A DNA stretch of 64,000 nucleotides from Cladochytrium replicatum. Lineage: Eukaryota; Chytridiomycota; Chytridiomycetes; Cladochytriales; Cladochytriaceae. The first letter of the stretch is position 1. Each line of letters starts with the position of its first letter. Of the stretch, positions 22,310-34,190 are shown one piece after another. Position numbers and translations under genes: made by a program. Where the stretch lies: positions 62,001 to 126,000 of the forward strand of contig JAHLKD010000117.1 of the NCBI GenBank assembly GCA_025526935.1, read 5' to 3'. The notes under the pieces are model-generated. The model was given only the letters and a program-made list of their open reading frames with translations. It had not been told where the DNA came from and searched no databases.

Positions 22310-25220
22310 ATGCCGGTACCTAAGACTATCCAGGGTACGCCAACGACTTTCTTCCTGAGGGCCAACAGGACGAGGAGGCGTTTGCTTGCAACCGTCCTCT
22401 TGGTGATCTTCACCCTGCTCCTGTCGGTCGTGCCGATAGAACACCTCCACGCATTCCTGGAAAGGGTATGCCCTCCCACTTTGGCAGGAGTATGTATTTC
22501 CCAATCACGGCTATTCACGGCTGACACAATACATGTTTACAAGCACCTTCTCGGACTTGCGCAACTCGCGGCCCGTGCATCCAAGCACACTCGCAAGAGC
22601 TTGGCATCCTGCGCAAAGCTCCTGAGGACACGATCCCGAGCATCGCTGACCACTGCCGATCCCGAGGCCCTTTCGGCTATCGACACCTCTCTCGCGGCCT
22701 TTGATCCTCACCACGCATCCACCCCCGTTTTGGCCAACTCAAGCCCAATTGCGCTGGCACTGGGTGCGACACATGGCTCCGCACATCGGTACTCTGGCGT
22801 AGTCGAGTCGGCGACAATGCTCCTGCTCCGACTCTCTGAGGACGATCCGTCGTGGAAAGCGGTCAAGGGCAAAGGTAAAGGCGACTCTGGCGCGGTCAGG
22901 ATCTGGACGCGACCTGTGGACGGCACGACCGGATCCTCGGCGCTCCCTTATATCAAAGGCGCCGGGAAGATTGAAGGAGTCTGGACTGTGCAGGAGGTGA
23001 TGAGCGTCGTGAAGAGCGTCGCCGCCAGAGAAGAATGTAAGTTTTTTAATCACTCTACTGACAATTGTTATTGAGAGAACACTCTTCACTCTTATAGGGG
23101 ACGGTCGCTTTGATGGCGCGCGAGTTCTGGAGTTCCTATCCCCTTCGGATGCGGTCACATACACCAAGCAGAAAGGTGTCTTTGGCGTATCCGGTCGGGA
23201 CTTTCTCAGCGTCTCTCGATACCACTTCCTCGCTGGGGGCAATGAAGACGACGGCGTGACGCTTCCCACCGCGGTGTTCGTGGCAAGGTCTGTTCCCTCC
23301 GACGTTGAGGAGCGGTCGTACGTAGACGCTGTGCGGGGCGACAAGCAGTTTGCGGAGGACGCTGGGAAGAGGGTGCGCGGAACGATCGGTGTCTGGGGCT
23401 GGAAGCTCACCGGCGCAGAAGGCGGATGTAATGCAACTTTTGTTGTACAAGCTGACGTTGGAGGAACGATCCCTGCTGGTATGTTTCCCAAAACAGACTT
23501 TATCACTCAAACTAATCTATGTGAGTTTTATTTAGCTCTGGTCAAGATCATCCAGACGCAGACCCCTCTGGCCATCAAGCGGGTCAACGAGTATCTAAAC
23601 TCCTCAGGAACGGTCCCGTTTATTCTGCGTACCGGGGACAACAATGTATTCGGCAACCCGGAAGCCTTGCCTTGGAAGCTGGATAACGAGTGGTTCGAGC
23701 GCCGGCCGGGACGTTACGATATCGCCATCAGCGTTTTCCCCGACACCGTATCGGAGCTGGTCAGGTCCCGTCGCCGACAACTTGGCTCCGCTTGGTCATC
23801 CGGAAAGGTCTCACTTCCAGCTCTGATGATTGCGCTCCCTGCTCGCTCGTACGCCTACGGCGCAGTTCTCGGCGTTGAGCTTACTCCGACTGAAGTCGTT
23901 GCGACCGGAACCAAGCGCCCTGTCGTGCCCCCGCAAGCCAAGTGTCTCGCACCTTATCTGTGGTGCAGCATTCAATCCGAGATCGTCAACACGGAGTCGA
24001 CGCCGGAGCTGGAGAAGCTAGTGTCGAGCGCAACAAAAGCAGTAGTCAGGATCTCGGTCGCTTTTTACTTTATCGACGAGCAGGGAGTCGGGTCCGGCAG
24101 CGGAAGCCGCAAGCTTGCGGAAGTTAGCGGGTTCAAGATCGGGATGCAGTTTGTGTCGCGCGTTCCAAAAGTCGGGACGGAAGAGGCGGCCGAGGCGAGC
24201 TTTGTGGTCGTGCGGGACGGACGGCCGCTTCAAGTTTCAAAGTCAAGGCTTATTGTTGATGCTGCAACTACGGAGCACGAGGTCGTTGAATCGGAAGCTA
24301 CTGCTGATATCACGAAACCCTGCCGGGACCAGAATCGTGCTGACTCTCGTGTGAAGGAGCTAGAAGTAGTCGAGCCAGATGACGTCGTACCGCCGCGGGA
24401 CCTAGCTGGAGCAGTTGTCCGAATGGAGCGCGGCAATAACATCCCAACAAACGAAGTACCGTCTCGCCAACCCAGCACCAACGACCCCTCAACTTCGTCC
24501 TCATGGTGGCCATTCGGATCTTTGTCAAACACTCAGCCGCAAACTCCCACAGTTACCACCCAGGTGCTCACCTCCACCGTCCGCACAACCATGACAACCA
24601 CCTACATCATGAGCCCCGAACACGACGTCAGCAGCGGCAGCTTATTTGGCACATCCCCAGACGACGAAGTTATCTTTGCAACCACCACCACTGTCAATAC
24701 CATGACCGTGATCGAAGAAGAAATCTTCGAACATCCCCTCGAAGTCGAACAACAACCCGCTAGCCCGCCCCCCGCTTCACAACCACACACCGAATCTGGA
24801 TCGTTCTCGTTCCTTTCATACCCGTCCGCGCTGCTCTCGTACGTTCCGCGACCGCCATCCCCGGGCTGGGCGATCGACTTTGTGCGGAACAGGATCGGAT
24901 CGGCTGCGAGTACGGTGCCGTCGCTTACGATTGCGGGCACAGAGGACGAGCCGCGCACGCCCGAGCTTGAGTCGCCTGTAACTCAAGAAGCTGCTACGGA
25001 GTTGACTGTGAGCGGTGGGTCGCCTATTGCGCCTGTTGCTGTTCCGGCGGTGTTTCAGGCTGCGCTGGAGAGGGTCGACGTGGCCTGGGACGCGGTGGTA
25101 GATTTGTGTGCGGGGACCATGTTGTTTGTTATTGGGAAGAAGCTGAAGCCAAGGCGAGATTCGGTGGACCAAGAGGGAGCTGGAAGTGACGTTAGTAACG
25201 TACTAGCTAAAGGAGAATAA
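22310..25220 (+). CDS. Membrane-anchored START-domain protein
   Basis: Exons 22310-23036, 23098-23478 and 23536-25220 encode 930 residues. An N-terminal hydrophobic helix (RLLATVLLVIFTLLLSVVPI, residues about 25-45) anchors the protein. A START-like lipid-binding domain follows at about residues 190-385, with AVRIWTRPVDG, IKGAGKIEGVWTVQEVMSVV, FVARSVPSD, a WGWKLTG segment and an ending helix in IQTQTPLAIKRVNEYL. The next 280 residues are another folded-looking part of unknown family. The tail is rich in Ser/Pro/Thr. START domains carry sterols or phospholipids, so lipid transfer at a membrane contact is possible, but the ligand is unknown. The second intron (57 bp) contains no stop and keeps frame, so retention would add 19 residues. 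The ATG at 22310 is the first in frame. Confidence 0.75.
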
Positions 25221-25607
25221 GACACTCACTCTTGATGCGCGATCCAATTTTGTTTCGAGGCTTTTAATATCGGCGAGAGAATGAACACTATTTATGATTC
25301 GAGGAAACCCAAGAGTTTCATATAGTTCCATCTCCAAGACTTTAAAACGGTTCAAACTGCGATCCCAGTGGCGTCCGCTCGAACAGGCATAGCTGGAAAG
25401 CCGCTCCATAATTGTCTTGTTCACAAGAGGGCATTTCTGATCTCAACGTCAATCTCCAACGATCGAGCTCCGTTCAAAGCGCATATATTACAAAATTCTT
25501 TATTACAGCTTTCACCATCCTCCAAGGCAGATAGCCCGTCTCAAATAATATGTCGCTTTCTCGCCCATGTTCGATGCTGGAACATGATGAGTAATAGACA
25601 TTGATAT
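25221..25607. other. Convergent intergenic gap
   Basis: Lies between the START gene and the methyltransferase stop. A 73-codon ORF (25203-25424, minus) has no recognisable domain. Confidence 0.4.
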
Positions 25608-26789
25608 TCAGATCGAACTCACCATCGTTGCGCAGGATTTTGCACTAATCCAGTCCTCACAAACATACCGAAGCAAAGTTTCAAACTCATCTTGCGAGAT
25701 CATCATCGCCTCTGCCATAAATGGAGCACCCCCGAGCAAGAATTCTCGATGATCCTCGTACCACAGCCTGCTGACCTCATTATCTTCCCACCCAACCGAC
25801 TGCATTGGATGCAGGTGCTCCACACTCTCGAAGCGAGAATCACTCCCGATGATCTGATGTAGGTTTTCGGGGATAGTGAAATCCAATCCGCGCGCGGTGA
25901 ATATGCTCGTGTACATGCTGTGTAGTTTGTCGAGGCGAGGGGTGGTATTTTTCTGGAGAGGATCGATTTCGACAAGGTCGATCCAGCCACTGGGTTTCAG
26001 GACGCGATGGAGCTCGGAGATGACGTGGGGCCAGCGGGCTGCCGGGATCGAGAAGCCGAGGCTTTGTTGATGTACGTAGTCAAATGTGTTGTCGGGGACT
26101 TTTAAATAATGGTTAGTTCGGAAAAATGGATGGAGAATGGAAATATGAATGGAGAGGTTTAAACACTCACAGGGAAGGGTTTGGAGGACGTCGCCCGTGA
26201 GAAAGTGTAGATCTACCCCAAACTGACTTTGACCGACCTTTTGAAATGCATTGGCCCATTCTGAAGTTACGATGTCCTATCCTGTTCGTATTAAAGAGGA
26301 TTTTGTGCAGCGGGTTGCAAATGTAACCCACCACGCCAAAGTAGTTCCCTTTCGGAAAGTCTCTCGACATCTCGCTCAACCACATTCCCGTTCCATATCT
26401 ACAAATAAGAACTTGGCAATCAGACCCAGTACCAACGAGCCCGCCCGCAGGAACTGTACCCAACGTCCAGCACCGATATCCCGGCGCACAGTTGTGATTC
26501 TGAAACCCCACGAAAGTTGGTGTCCCCAAATAGGTGTTTCACAAGCCGATGTTTGATCGCCTGCCGCCCACCCTCCCCTTTGTCAGTTGGAAACACATAA
26601 ACCGAGCCCTTTTCGAAATGATATTTTAGCGATTTTTCAAAGTAAACAGAAAGGCCTGTGTGCTACTACTTTTGCGTATGTTCGAATTGTAGCGGTGCCA
26701 TCGCCGAAATCCTGCGGTCCATTCCAGCTCGCTGCTGTCGCTTCATCAAGCTCGAGGTCCGATACGTCTATATCGTTGTCCGTCGACAT
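25608..26789 (-). CDS. SAM-dependent methyltransferase (LaeA-like fold)
   Basis: Exons 26789-26670, 26608-26460, 26398-26332, 26276-26171 and 26098-25608 give 310 residues. Motif I is ISVLDVGYGTGMWLSEM, with the next strand ending in DIVTSEW. Motif II/III follows as NTFDYVHQQSLGFSIP, then RVLKPSGWIDLVE. This arrangement is typical of the class I methyltransferases that include fungal LaeA-like and TAM-type enzymes. The substrate is unknown. LaeA relatives are often nuclear regulators, but no such evidence is present here. An ATG at 26831 could extend the N-terminus by 14 residues. A dead copy lies immediately upstream in the same orientation. Confidence 0.8.
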
Positions 26790-27270
26790 TGCTGCGACAG
26801 CTGTTGTTGGGGATTCTGACACACGGAACAAAATTTGCGATTGATGAGGTGTTATCGATCAGCGTATGTTGAAAATAGGGATCATAATCTTGTTTACCTT
26901 TCCGGTTGTGATCCAACCAAAGCGTATGGTCTTCAAGTAGAGTTAAAGAGAATTTGTCCTTATTGAATGCCGAAGGGTTCAGGCACAGCCTAAAGGAGCC
27001 CTTACCAACGTGAAACTCTCCGGCCCTTATTTCTCTGAGGGATTCAGCGTTCGCCTCTGCTGGTTACCAGACACCGAGGTGACGAACTGATTAAAAGAGG
27101 GCAAGATTGCGGCTCTACTACCCCTATTCTTCATGGCATGCCGATTATGTATCGCCCTCTCTAAATTTTTATCAAAATATGTCATCCCCAATAAGTGTGA
27201 TCTAGTAATGATCTAACTTCTATTCAAGTGTGATGTGTTATTGAGTAAGCGATATTTACAAGTTTGTTCA
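26790..27270. other. Gap between methyltransferase copies
   Basis: Promoter side of the intact copy and 3' side of the dead one. No other gene is seen. Confidence 0.4.
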
Positions 27271-28430
27271 AAACTCAGCAGATCAGACCTTTCTTGTCCA
27301 ATTTCTGTGTAGGTTCGTGCCTTGATAATGTCCTCGCCAACGCAGCGCACAAAAGTTTTGAATTCATCGAGCGTGATCTTCATCGACTCTGTCAGAAACG
27401 CAGCCCCGCTCTAGAACCAACCCATATGATCTTCCCGCCACAACTTGCTAACCTCCGTATCTTCATACAGCGTCTGTGTTTTCCTCTCGTGCACCGCGAG
27501 CTCGAACCGCGGATCCGTCCGTATCATCTCGTCCAGCTGCCGCGGGATGCTAAAGTCAAGCCCACGCGCTGCAAAGGAGTCCTGGTGAGCTTTGTAGAGA
27601 GCTTGAACGCGTGGTGTGAGGTTTCGCAGCACGGGTTCCTGCTCCATGATGTCGATCCAGCCGCCTGGCTTTACTACCCGGAGGAGTTCGGAGATGACGT
27701 GGTTCCAGCAATTCCCGGGGATCGAGAAGGTGAAGAAGCGCTGGTGAACGTAGTCAAAGGAATTATCTGGGACTGAGCACTCGGGAGTCAGCTATTTTTG
27801 CGTTGCATGGGGCCATTCCATGATTGGTGGAAGAACTTAGATGGGAGTTCTTTCAGGATATCGCCCTGGATAAAATTGAGTTTGATGTAGGAGTGATTTC
27901 GATTAAGGACTTGAAATGCATCAGCCCATTCCGATCTGACAATGTCCTGGCATGGTTATCAGCACGGGATGAGACTTCGGGTTAGCAAGATGTTCTTACA
28001 ACTCAGTAATACACGCCCATTCGGAAAATCTCTTGCCATCTCGCTCAACCACAACCCTGGCCCATATCTAGCCGTTTAATTAACAACTGAACAACTGAAA
28101 AGAATCGCAAATTGTTGTTCATACCCGACATCGAGCACCGTAACACCGGATTCAAGCCTCTCTTTCGGGATTCCACGAAAGTTGGTCCTCCAAATATGTG
28201 CTTCACGAGCCGATGTTTGATTGCCTGTCTACCACCTTCGCCTGCGTCCGTTGGAAACACATACACTGCGTCCTAACGAAGGTTTTCTTCAGCCAGTCGG
28301 CAAAGAATCGATCACCGCGCGAACCATCACGTATGTACGACTGGACAATAGCTATGGTGCTCCATTCCAGTTCGCCGCTGCCTCACGGTCTGATTCCACC
28401 TGTGGTATACATTCATGTCGCTACGAGGTG
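27271..28430 (-). pseudogene. Inactivated tandem copy of the methyltransferase
   Basis: Reads in the same order as the intact gene at 25608-26789: WNGAP, then GEGGRQAIKHRLVKHIFGG, a motif I region TVLDVGYGPGLWLSEMARDF (across an intron), DIVRSEWADAF, NSFDYVHQ, VVKPGGWIDIME and ARGLDFSIP. Lesions include a frameshift after WNGAP, a one-base deletion after KHIFGG and a TAG stop at 27413-27411. The stop falls between DHMGWF and SGAAFLTES, where the intact copy reads on. Intron positions match the functional gene, so this is a DNA duplicate and not a retrocopy. Confidence 0.75.
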
Positions 28431-28837
28431 GAACTGGCCGCATGGATTGATCGCCTGAGCAAACAAATTTTGACATTGAAGAAAGTGATGGGGAAACAAG
28501 CGATAATTTGCTTGGAGGATATTTAGTAAGTACGGGACGTGTGATTCAGCTGTGGATGGGAGATCAACGGTGCACTGGGTCGTTGTTGTGCAAAGGTTGT
28601 GCAAACGAACCTTTTCTTTGAAAGTGATCGATCCGTTGAGCAGTGCAACCAAATAATCATAAAAAATTACCAGACCCATTGTCCCAAAATTAAACGTCTC
28701 TATTGCTGGTGAGCTCCTCATAATACTTCTAGCTCTCTCCCTTTTCTTCTGTTTTTAATATAGGTTACAACACCTCTGGTGACAAAGCCACGACTCGGTG
28801 TGCCCCCAGACCCCAAACGGGTCCGGCATTTTGCACA

Positions 28838-29387
28838 ATGGGGATCGTGTACAGAATATATCTGGACGGATCGGAGAAGGTCTACGGATGCGCAACCTGC
28901 AAGACTCACCTTTCGGACGTATCGTCGCTAATCTCGGATGTATGTTAGTTGACAACTTAACATCACAAACCACAAGTTCACGATCTCATCAATTACGTAG
29001 ACATTCCGTGGCCATCATGGTCCAGCATGGCTGTTTGACAAAGCTGTAAATATATTGGAGGGTAAAACGGAAGAACGGGAGATGATGACGGGGAAACACA
29101 TCGTACGTGATATCAGCTGCATCTCGTGCTCCACGGTAAGCTCAATGATCATTGTGCAAGAGACTGGAGTCTAATAATCCATGATTTTTTCATTCAGGTT
29201 CTTGGATGGAAGTATGTAAGTGACTTTACCATGTAGAGGATTCTTTGCGGAATCTCACAGTCTGTGTTTTCGACAGGAAAGGGCCTACGTCGAGGCAGAG
29301 AAATACAAAGAAGGGAAATTCATCCTCGAGAGTAAACTTCTGACGGAGATTCCGACTCGCGCCTCGATGAGTCCGCCGTTGAACTGA
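28838..29387 (+). CDS. Yippee-like zinc-binding protein (MOH1 family)
   Basis: Exons 28838-28939, 29001-29135, 29198-29215 and 29277-29387 encode 121 residues. Two CxxC pairs make the Yippee zinc site: YGCATCKTHL and DISCISCSTVLGW. Between them is the conserved stretch FRGHHGPAWLFDKAVNI, then REMMTGKHIVRDI. The family end is EAEKYKEGKFILE. The third exon is a micro-exon of 18 bases encoding VLGWKY, exactly the family motif LGWKY. Yippee proteins are widely conserved; the yeast Moh1 and GID-complex links are from other species. No lesion is seen. Confidence 0.92.
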
Positions 29388-29642
29388 GAAGCCGCTCTCT
29401 CCTCTTCCTTTATCTTTGGAGTAATTTTGCGATTGAAATGGGTGATTTCTTGACAAGTGTACATTTTTGATGTCTCGGTTGACTGCTGCCGCTCTCTTGT
29501 ATTTACAATTTTCTTTTTTCTTTTAATACTCGTCGGTGATTCTTCTTGCTTTCCAGCAATTCTCCAACCTCTCTCTCATTCACTATTATATTGTAATAAT
29601 TAAAAAGTAACTTTCCATTTCCCAGTTTGGTGTCCCGAGTCC

Positions 29643-32528
29643 ATGGTCGATCGTCCCCAACGACCTACGCGATCCTCTATCCCAAAACAACCCAAAGACC
29701 GGAGCATTTCTGCTGCTGCCTCAGAGTTCCCGCGCTACGAGCAGCTGTTTTCGAACCCGCTTAATCTCTCACCCGCCTCGACTTCAGTCAAAACCGCAAA
29801 AGCATTCCAAGAAGCTGCCGCTGCAGCCGCTGCAGCTGAATCCAATTCTTCCCGGAACACGTACACCACAGATATGTATGGCGATACAGAGCCGAAACGA
29901 ACGTCGCGAGCTAGTAGAGGCACCGCCGCGGGGTCCAGATCCCGGGCCATAGACAGAAGCTACGGAGTGCTTGACCCTGTTGCCCCGACTCCACCACCCA
30001 AACGCCGCACAACGAAAAAGTCCCGCGCACAGTATGGTGAAGAAGAGCAATCAGATAGCGCTTTCCCTCCAAGCGACCTGGATGGTACTGTGGAGAGTTG
30101 AGAGTTTGACCATTCTATTCTGGGCTTAACACGATCGGATCCCTATCCAGATCGATCATTTTCGAAAAAAGGAGCCGATCGCGCGTTCGATGGACTGGAC
30201 AAGGGGAATTTGCCGTCCTCGAGCTTTGCCGGATGGTCCAATTTCTCGCCCTTCAACCTTTTGACTCCGCTCAGAGGCTCGGCGAGAACCCCTGGCAACC
30301 AAAGTATGAATGGAAACACCAGTGGCATGGATGGAAGCTTCCAAGTCGTGCAGCGTGAAGTCATTGCCGTTGAGGCAGTCGATGATTTCTTGTCGCAAGA
30401 TTCATACTACTACAACGAAGATGGACTCTCCAACTACGTCAACACAGAAGATGGGGAAACTAGGATTGTTTACGAGGACGAATACGTGGATGGTAAGGGC
30501 AATGATCGTACATCAATTTTGGTCGCAGCCAACTCTTCAAATCTAGCTCCACCAGGAGCAGTTGAAAAGCTGTGGAAACGTCTTGTCAATCTTCCAGTAT
30601 GGCAAAAGTTCTTGATGCCCGTGATTGCTTCAATCCTTTCCGCTGGCGCGATGGTCACTGAAGGCATCGGAATGCTGTTAGTGTTACTTTTCGTCAAACC
30701 AATCGCCTGGTCCATCAGCGTGGTCCGTACGCTATTCTTCAGTCCGACTGGAATCCTCCTGGTGCTCGCCACCGCCGTTCTCCTCATGGGAACCAGCACC
30801 TACAAAGTCGATCACAACCCCCAAATCACTCCAATCCCAGTGACGCACTCAGCCATGTCGCCTTCCGGATGGAAGCTCGTGATTCCTTTTGAATTCTGGC
30901 CCAAATGGAAACCCTGGCGCGGGAGCGGTCTGAACGTGATCGTCAACCAGTGGGTTTCGATCAAGCGCATGGTGACGTCTACGTTTACCTGGAACGCGAC
31001 CTCAGAGCATAAGCGTCCCTTGAAAGTGTCGATTGAAACCAGCGAGATTTCTGCTGCTGCGCTGAGAGCGATCGAGTCGCTTGCTTTGCGGATGGAGGAG
31101 CTCGAACGGACGCTTGCGGAGCTGAGGGCGGCGGAATCAAAATCGACATCGGGTACAGCGCAGGGGTCTTCTGGCGTCGATGTGGCGCTCGAGAGTGTGG
31201 TGAAGGGATTGAAGGACAAGGTAGAAAGCGAGAGAGCGTCCGTGCGAAAGATGGAGATCATGCTTGAAGAAAACGTTGGGAAACTGCGTGCATTGTACAA
31301 AGCGCTGAGTGCCGATGCGGACGCGAACGATGCCAAGAAGCTCGACGAGGCCGTGGCGTCGTTTATCGGCAAAGTTTCAAAGGCGAAGGACTCAGTTAAT
31401 GTGCTGGAGAAGCGGATGGAGGTGCTTGAGGAGCGGACGTTGAAACTCAAAGACTCAGACGAGAATCTGGATAAGCGGATAGGCGGGCTTCGTGCGGCCG
31501 TGAAGGATCTTGTACAGGAGTATGTGTTGCAATCTGTGAGCGAGAGCGTGGATGCAAAGACTGTTGTGGAGATTGTGAAGGAACGGACCGAGGCACTGTG
31601 GGAGAAGTTTATGGAGCATTACAAGAAGGACACGGAAGCCAAGCAGCACGAACGGATGAGCCGGCAAGAGATTTTGAAGGTGATTGACGACGGGCTTTCC
31701 AACGTGGCGAAAAAGGTGCGCGCGGACGCGGTCAAGGTGTCCAGTGGCGGATCAGTCGCGATCGAAATGATTCGCAATGAGTTGAAGACAAGCTATAATT
31801 TGTACCCCGTGGATCGGCCCGACTACGCACTTCACAGTGCTGGAGCAAAGGTGCTGAAAGCCAAGGGTGTGAAGAAGGACGGGGGATTGTTTGGACTGAC
31901 GAGCGACACGTACACACATGTGCAGCAGACGTGGTGGCAGAAACTGTTTGCGCCGGCACCAGCGGTTTCGCGTGGACCCGCATCGGCGCTGAGTCCTGAA
32001 ATGAACATGGGCGATTGCTGGGCAATGAAAGGTAGATTGACAAAACATCATCGTCGCAGATTGCTTACTTTGGTACCCCCAGGATCTTCGGGACAGCTCG
32101 TTATCAACCTCTCGCGACCGGTCGTACCGACCCACATTGCGATCAACCACCTCGCGCGCCACCTCGCGCACACACCCCCCGACGACGGGCTCAACTCCGC
32201 CCCGCGCGACTTCGAGTTCTGGGCGATCCTCCAGAACGAGTCCGATGGCGCCGAGGCGATCCTGACTGCGCTCGAGGGGCTGTTTGAGATAGACTGGGAC
32301 AAAGTTGGCGAGAAGGGGGACGAGACGGTGCGCTTGCTCGGGAAGTTGAGCTTTGATGTGCACGACGAGGTGCGGCCGCAGGTGTTTGCTCTGCCGAAGG
32401 AGATTGTGGAGGGGATGAAGAGCGATGGGAAGAGGGTTGGGGTTTTGGTTGTGAGGGTGAAGAGTAATTGGGGGCATGAGAAGTGGACGTGTTTGTATCG
32501 GGTGCAGGTGTTTGGAGACGAGAAGTGA
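29643..32528 (+). CDS. SUN-domain nuclear envelope protein
   Basis: Proposed exons 29643-30084, 30151-32031 and 32083-32528 (922 residues). The N-terminal part is basic and Ser/Arg-rich, as expected for a nucleoplasmic region. Two hydrophobic segments follow near 30640-30800 (IGMLLVLLFVKPIAW and GILLVLATAVLLM), then a long coiled coil (31050-31720). The C-terminal SUN domain starts with RPDYALHSAGAKVL, continues with WWQKLF, GDCWAMKGSSGQLVINLSRP and PTHIAINH, and ends with FEFWAI and a CLYRVQVFG strand. SUN proteins bind KASH partners across the nuclear envelope. The last intron (51 bp, GTAG...CCCAG) is inferred because the unspliced form adds basic residues inside the SUN core; it is frame-neutral. 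Confidence 0.88.
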
Positions 32529-32770
32529 AAGGAAGTGAGAGCACATTGGGAGCGAGAGGGCAGTGGGTTTGGGTAGAACGAACGCTTGCGAGCCTTTTGT
32601 TTGTCCGGCTTTTGCTTTTGTTGCATTGACCCAGCCTGGTGCTGCATCTGTACGTTTTCGTGCTAACTTAATAATAATAAACCGGAAAGTGCACATCAGC
32701 GAGATTCGCATTTTCCTCGAAGTAAATCAGGAGATGAAATGAACACATAGTTAATAGTACTTCTACAAGT

Positions 32771-34096
32771 TTATTTCTTTGAATCGTCCGGTGGCAGAAT
32801 GACTCCGTTTATCTTTTCGCGGACCAATTCCGATGCCTCTGCGACCTTTTCGGCATCCTTCCCCACAACCGATATAATCACATAGTCCATTCGGATGCCC
32901 TTGTAATGACCGCCGTCTTCGGAAGGCGACGCGGGCTTCTCCGTAAATACTGGATAGCTTCCTACTTTGATTCCGTACTGGGCATACTGGTCCGCGATGG
33001 TCCGGAGGGCGTCTGCAATATCCGATTCAGCCATCTGGGTTTTGATCTCTGTGCGAACGAAGCCAGGTGTTCGAGAGCTGGCAGATGCTGCCTGGGGGTC
33101 GGTATGCGAAAGTGTTGGAGATGGTGAGGGTGACGGGAAAAGGGTGTCGAAGGTGAGATCCAGCAGCTCCTGGAAAAGTCGTGGTACACCTTAAAAACCC
33201 AAAGAGCGTCAATGGAAAACTAAAAGTTTTTCAATGGTTGTGAAAAGTACCTGGAAAGATGAAAGTATTCCCGTTCGCAACGACGACAGGAACCCAGAGC
33301 AACGGGCTTGGGAACCACACCCTCGTCCTCCGCGATCCATCCGGCGCGCCGCTATCGTCCATTCCATCTCGGTTCGCTGGCAACAGCGCCATGCGTTTCC
33401 GTGGCTCGTTCATATATGCTTCGACGCTAGTGTCTTCTTTGGACGAATCGGGACCGCCTGACTTCTGCTTCTGTTTGAGCCATTGGGTGTACCCGATCGT
33501 ACGCATGCGAGAGAGGGTGGGTTCGTGGTGTTTCAGGTCCAGATCGAAAGCTTTTGCGATCGATTCATAAGTGATGTCATCGTGTGTGGGTCTGACCGAG
33601 GACAAGAACCACAAAGGACATTTAAACAAGACAGAATAAATACAGATTTACAATAGCAATACCCGATACCACCGCTCGTGAAAACGTAGGTGTAGCGGTT
33701 TGAAAGGAGCCGCACTTCTTCGATGATGTCTGCCTCGATGTCCGGAACGACGACCACTCTGCTCAGAGAGATACCCTTTTGGAAACACTTTTGTGCTGGA
33801 GGGTTGTATAAGCATTTGGGATAGTGATTGGGGTTTCTCCGCCTACCGAGATACTGTGTATTCGAATCTTGGACTGCATTATCCAGCGCAGATCAGCCAA
33901 ACGAAGGAATGAGATATCCATCATTATGAAACTAGCATTTTCAGCTTACTGACCCCTTCCATTGAGAATCTGCATAAAGTCAAAGTGTTCAGTTCTCCAA
34001 ATCCCAACCTCTGCGTTCCGTTTAAATTACACCTACCTCGTCACCGATGATGAGACATGCAATCGTCGGTGAGGCTGCTTTCTCCTTGGATGCCAT
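32771..34096 (-). CDS. MoCF/CinA-like domain protein (FLAD1 N-terminal type)
   Basis: Exons 34096-34037, 33969-33954, 33874-33848, 33795-33663, 33591-33251 and 33189-32771 give 331 residues. The molybdopterin-binding-like fold starts with ACLIIGDEILNGR, then QDSNTQYLAQKCF, SLSRVVVVPD and the hallmark TSGGIGPTHDDITYE. A later part includes FIFPGVPRLFQELLD and the C-terminal RMDYVIISVVGKDAE. Homologues are the N-terminal half of eukaryotic FAD synthase (FLAD1) and bacterial CinA. The FAD synthase (PAPS-reductase-like) catalytic half is missing, as in many fungal stand-alone proteins. Pyrophosphatase action on FAD-like or NAD-like nucleotides is possible. Two exons are tiny (16 and 27 bases). 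Confidence 0.82.
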
Positions 34097-34190
34097 TCCC
34101 CTGATATTAATGCTGTTTTTCAGATGCGATGCGATCGCCCACACCCGTCGCAGACCCGCCATCGGCAAGCCACAAATTCACACCTGCAAG

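Noticed and set aside
28413-28721. Minus-strand 102-codon ORF upstream of the dead methyltransferase
   Set aside because: No domain; it lies where the 5' region of the decayed copy is expected.
30085-30209. Separate second gene starting near 30210 after the ORF 29643-30101
   Set aside because: The 30210 start is a TTG, and a 66-bp intron (30085-30150) joins both ORFs in phase into one SUN protein with an N-terminal domain.
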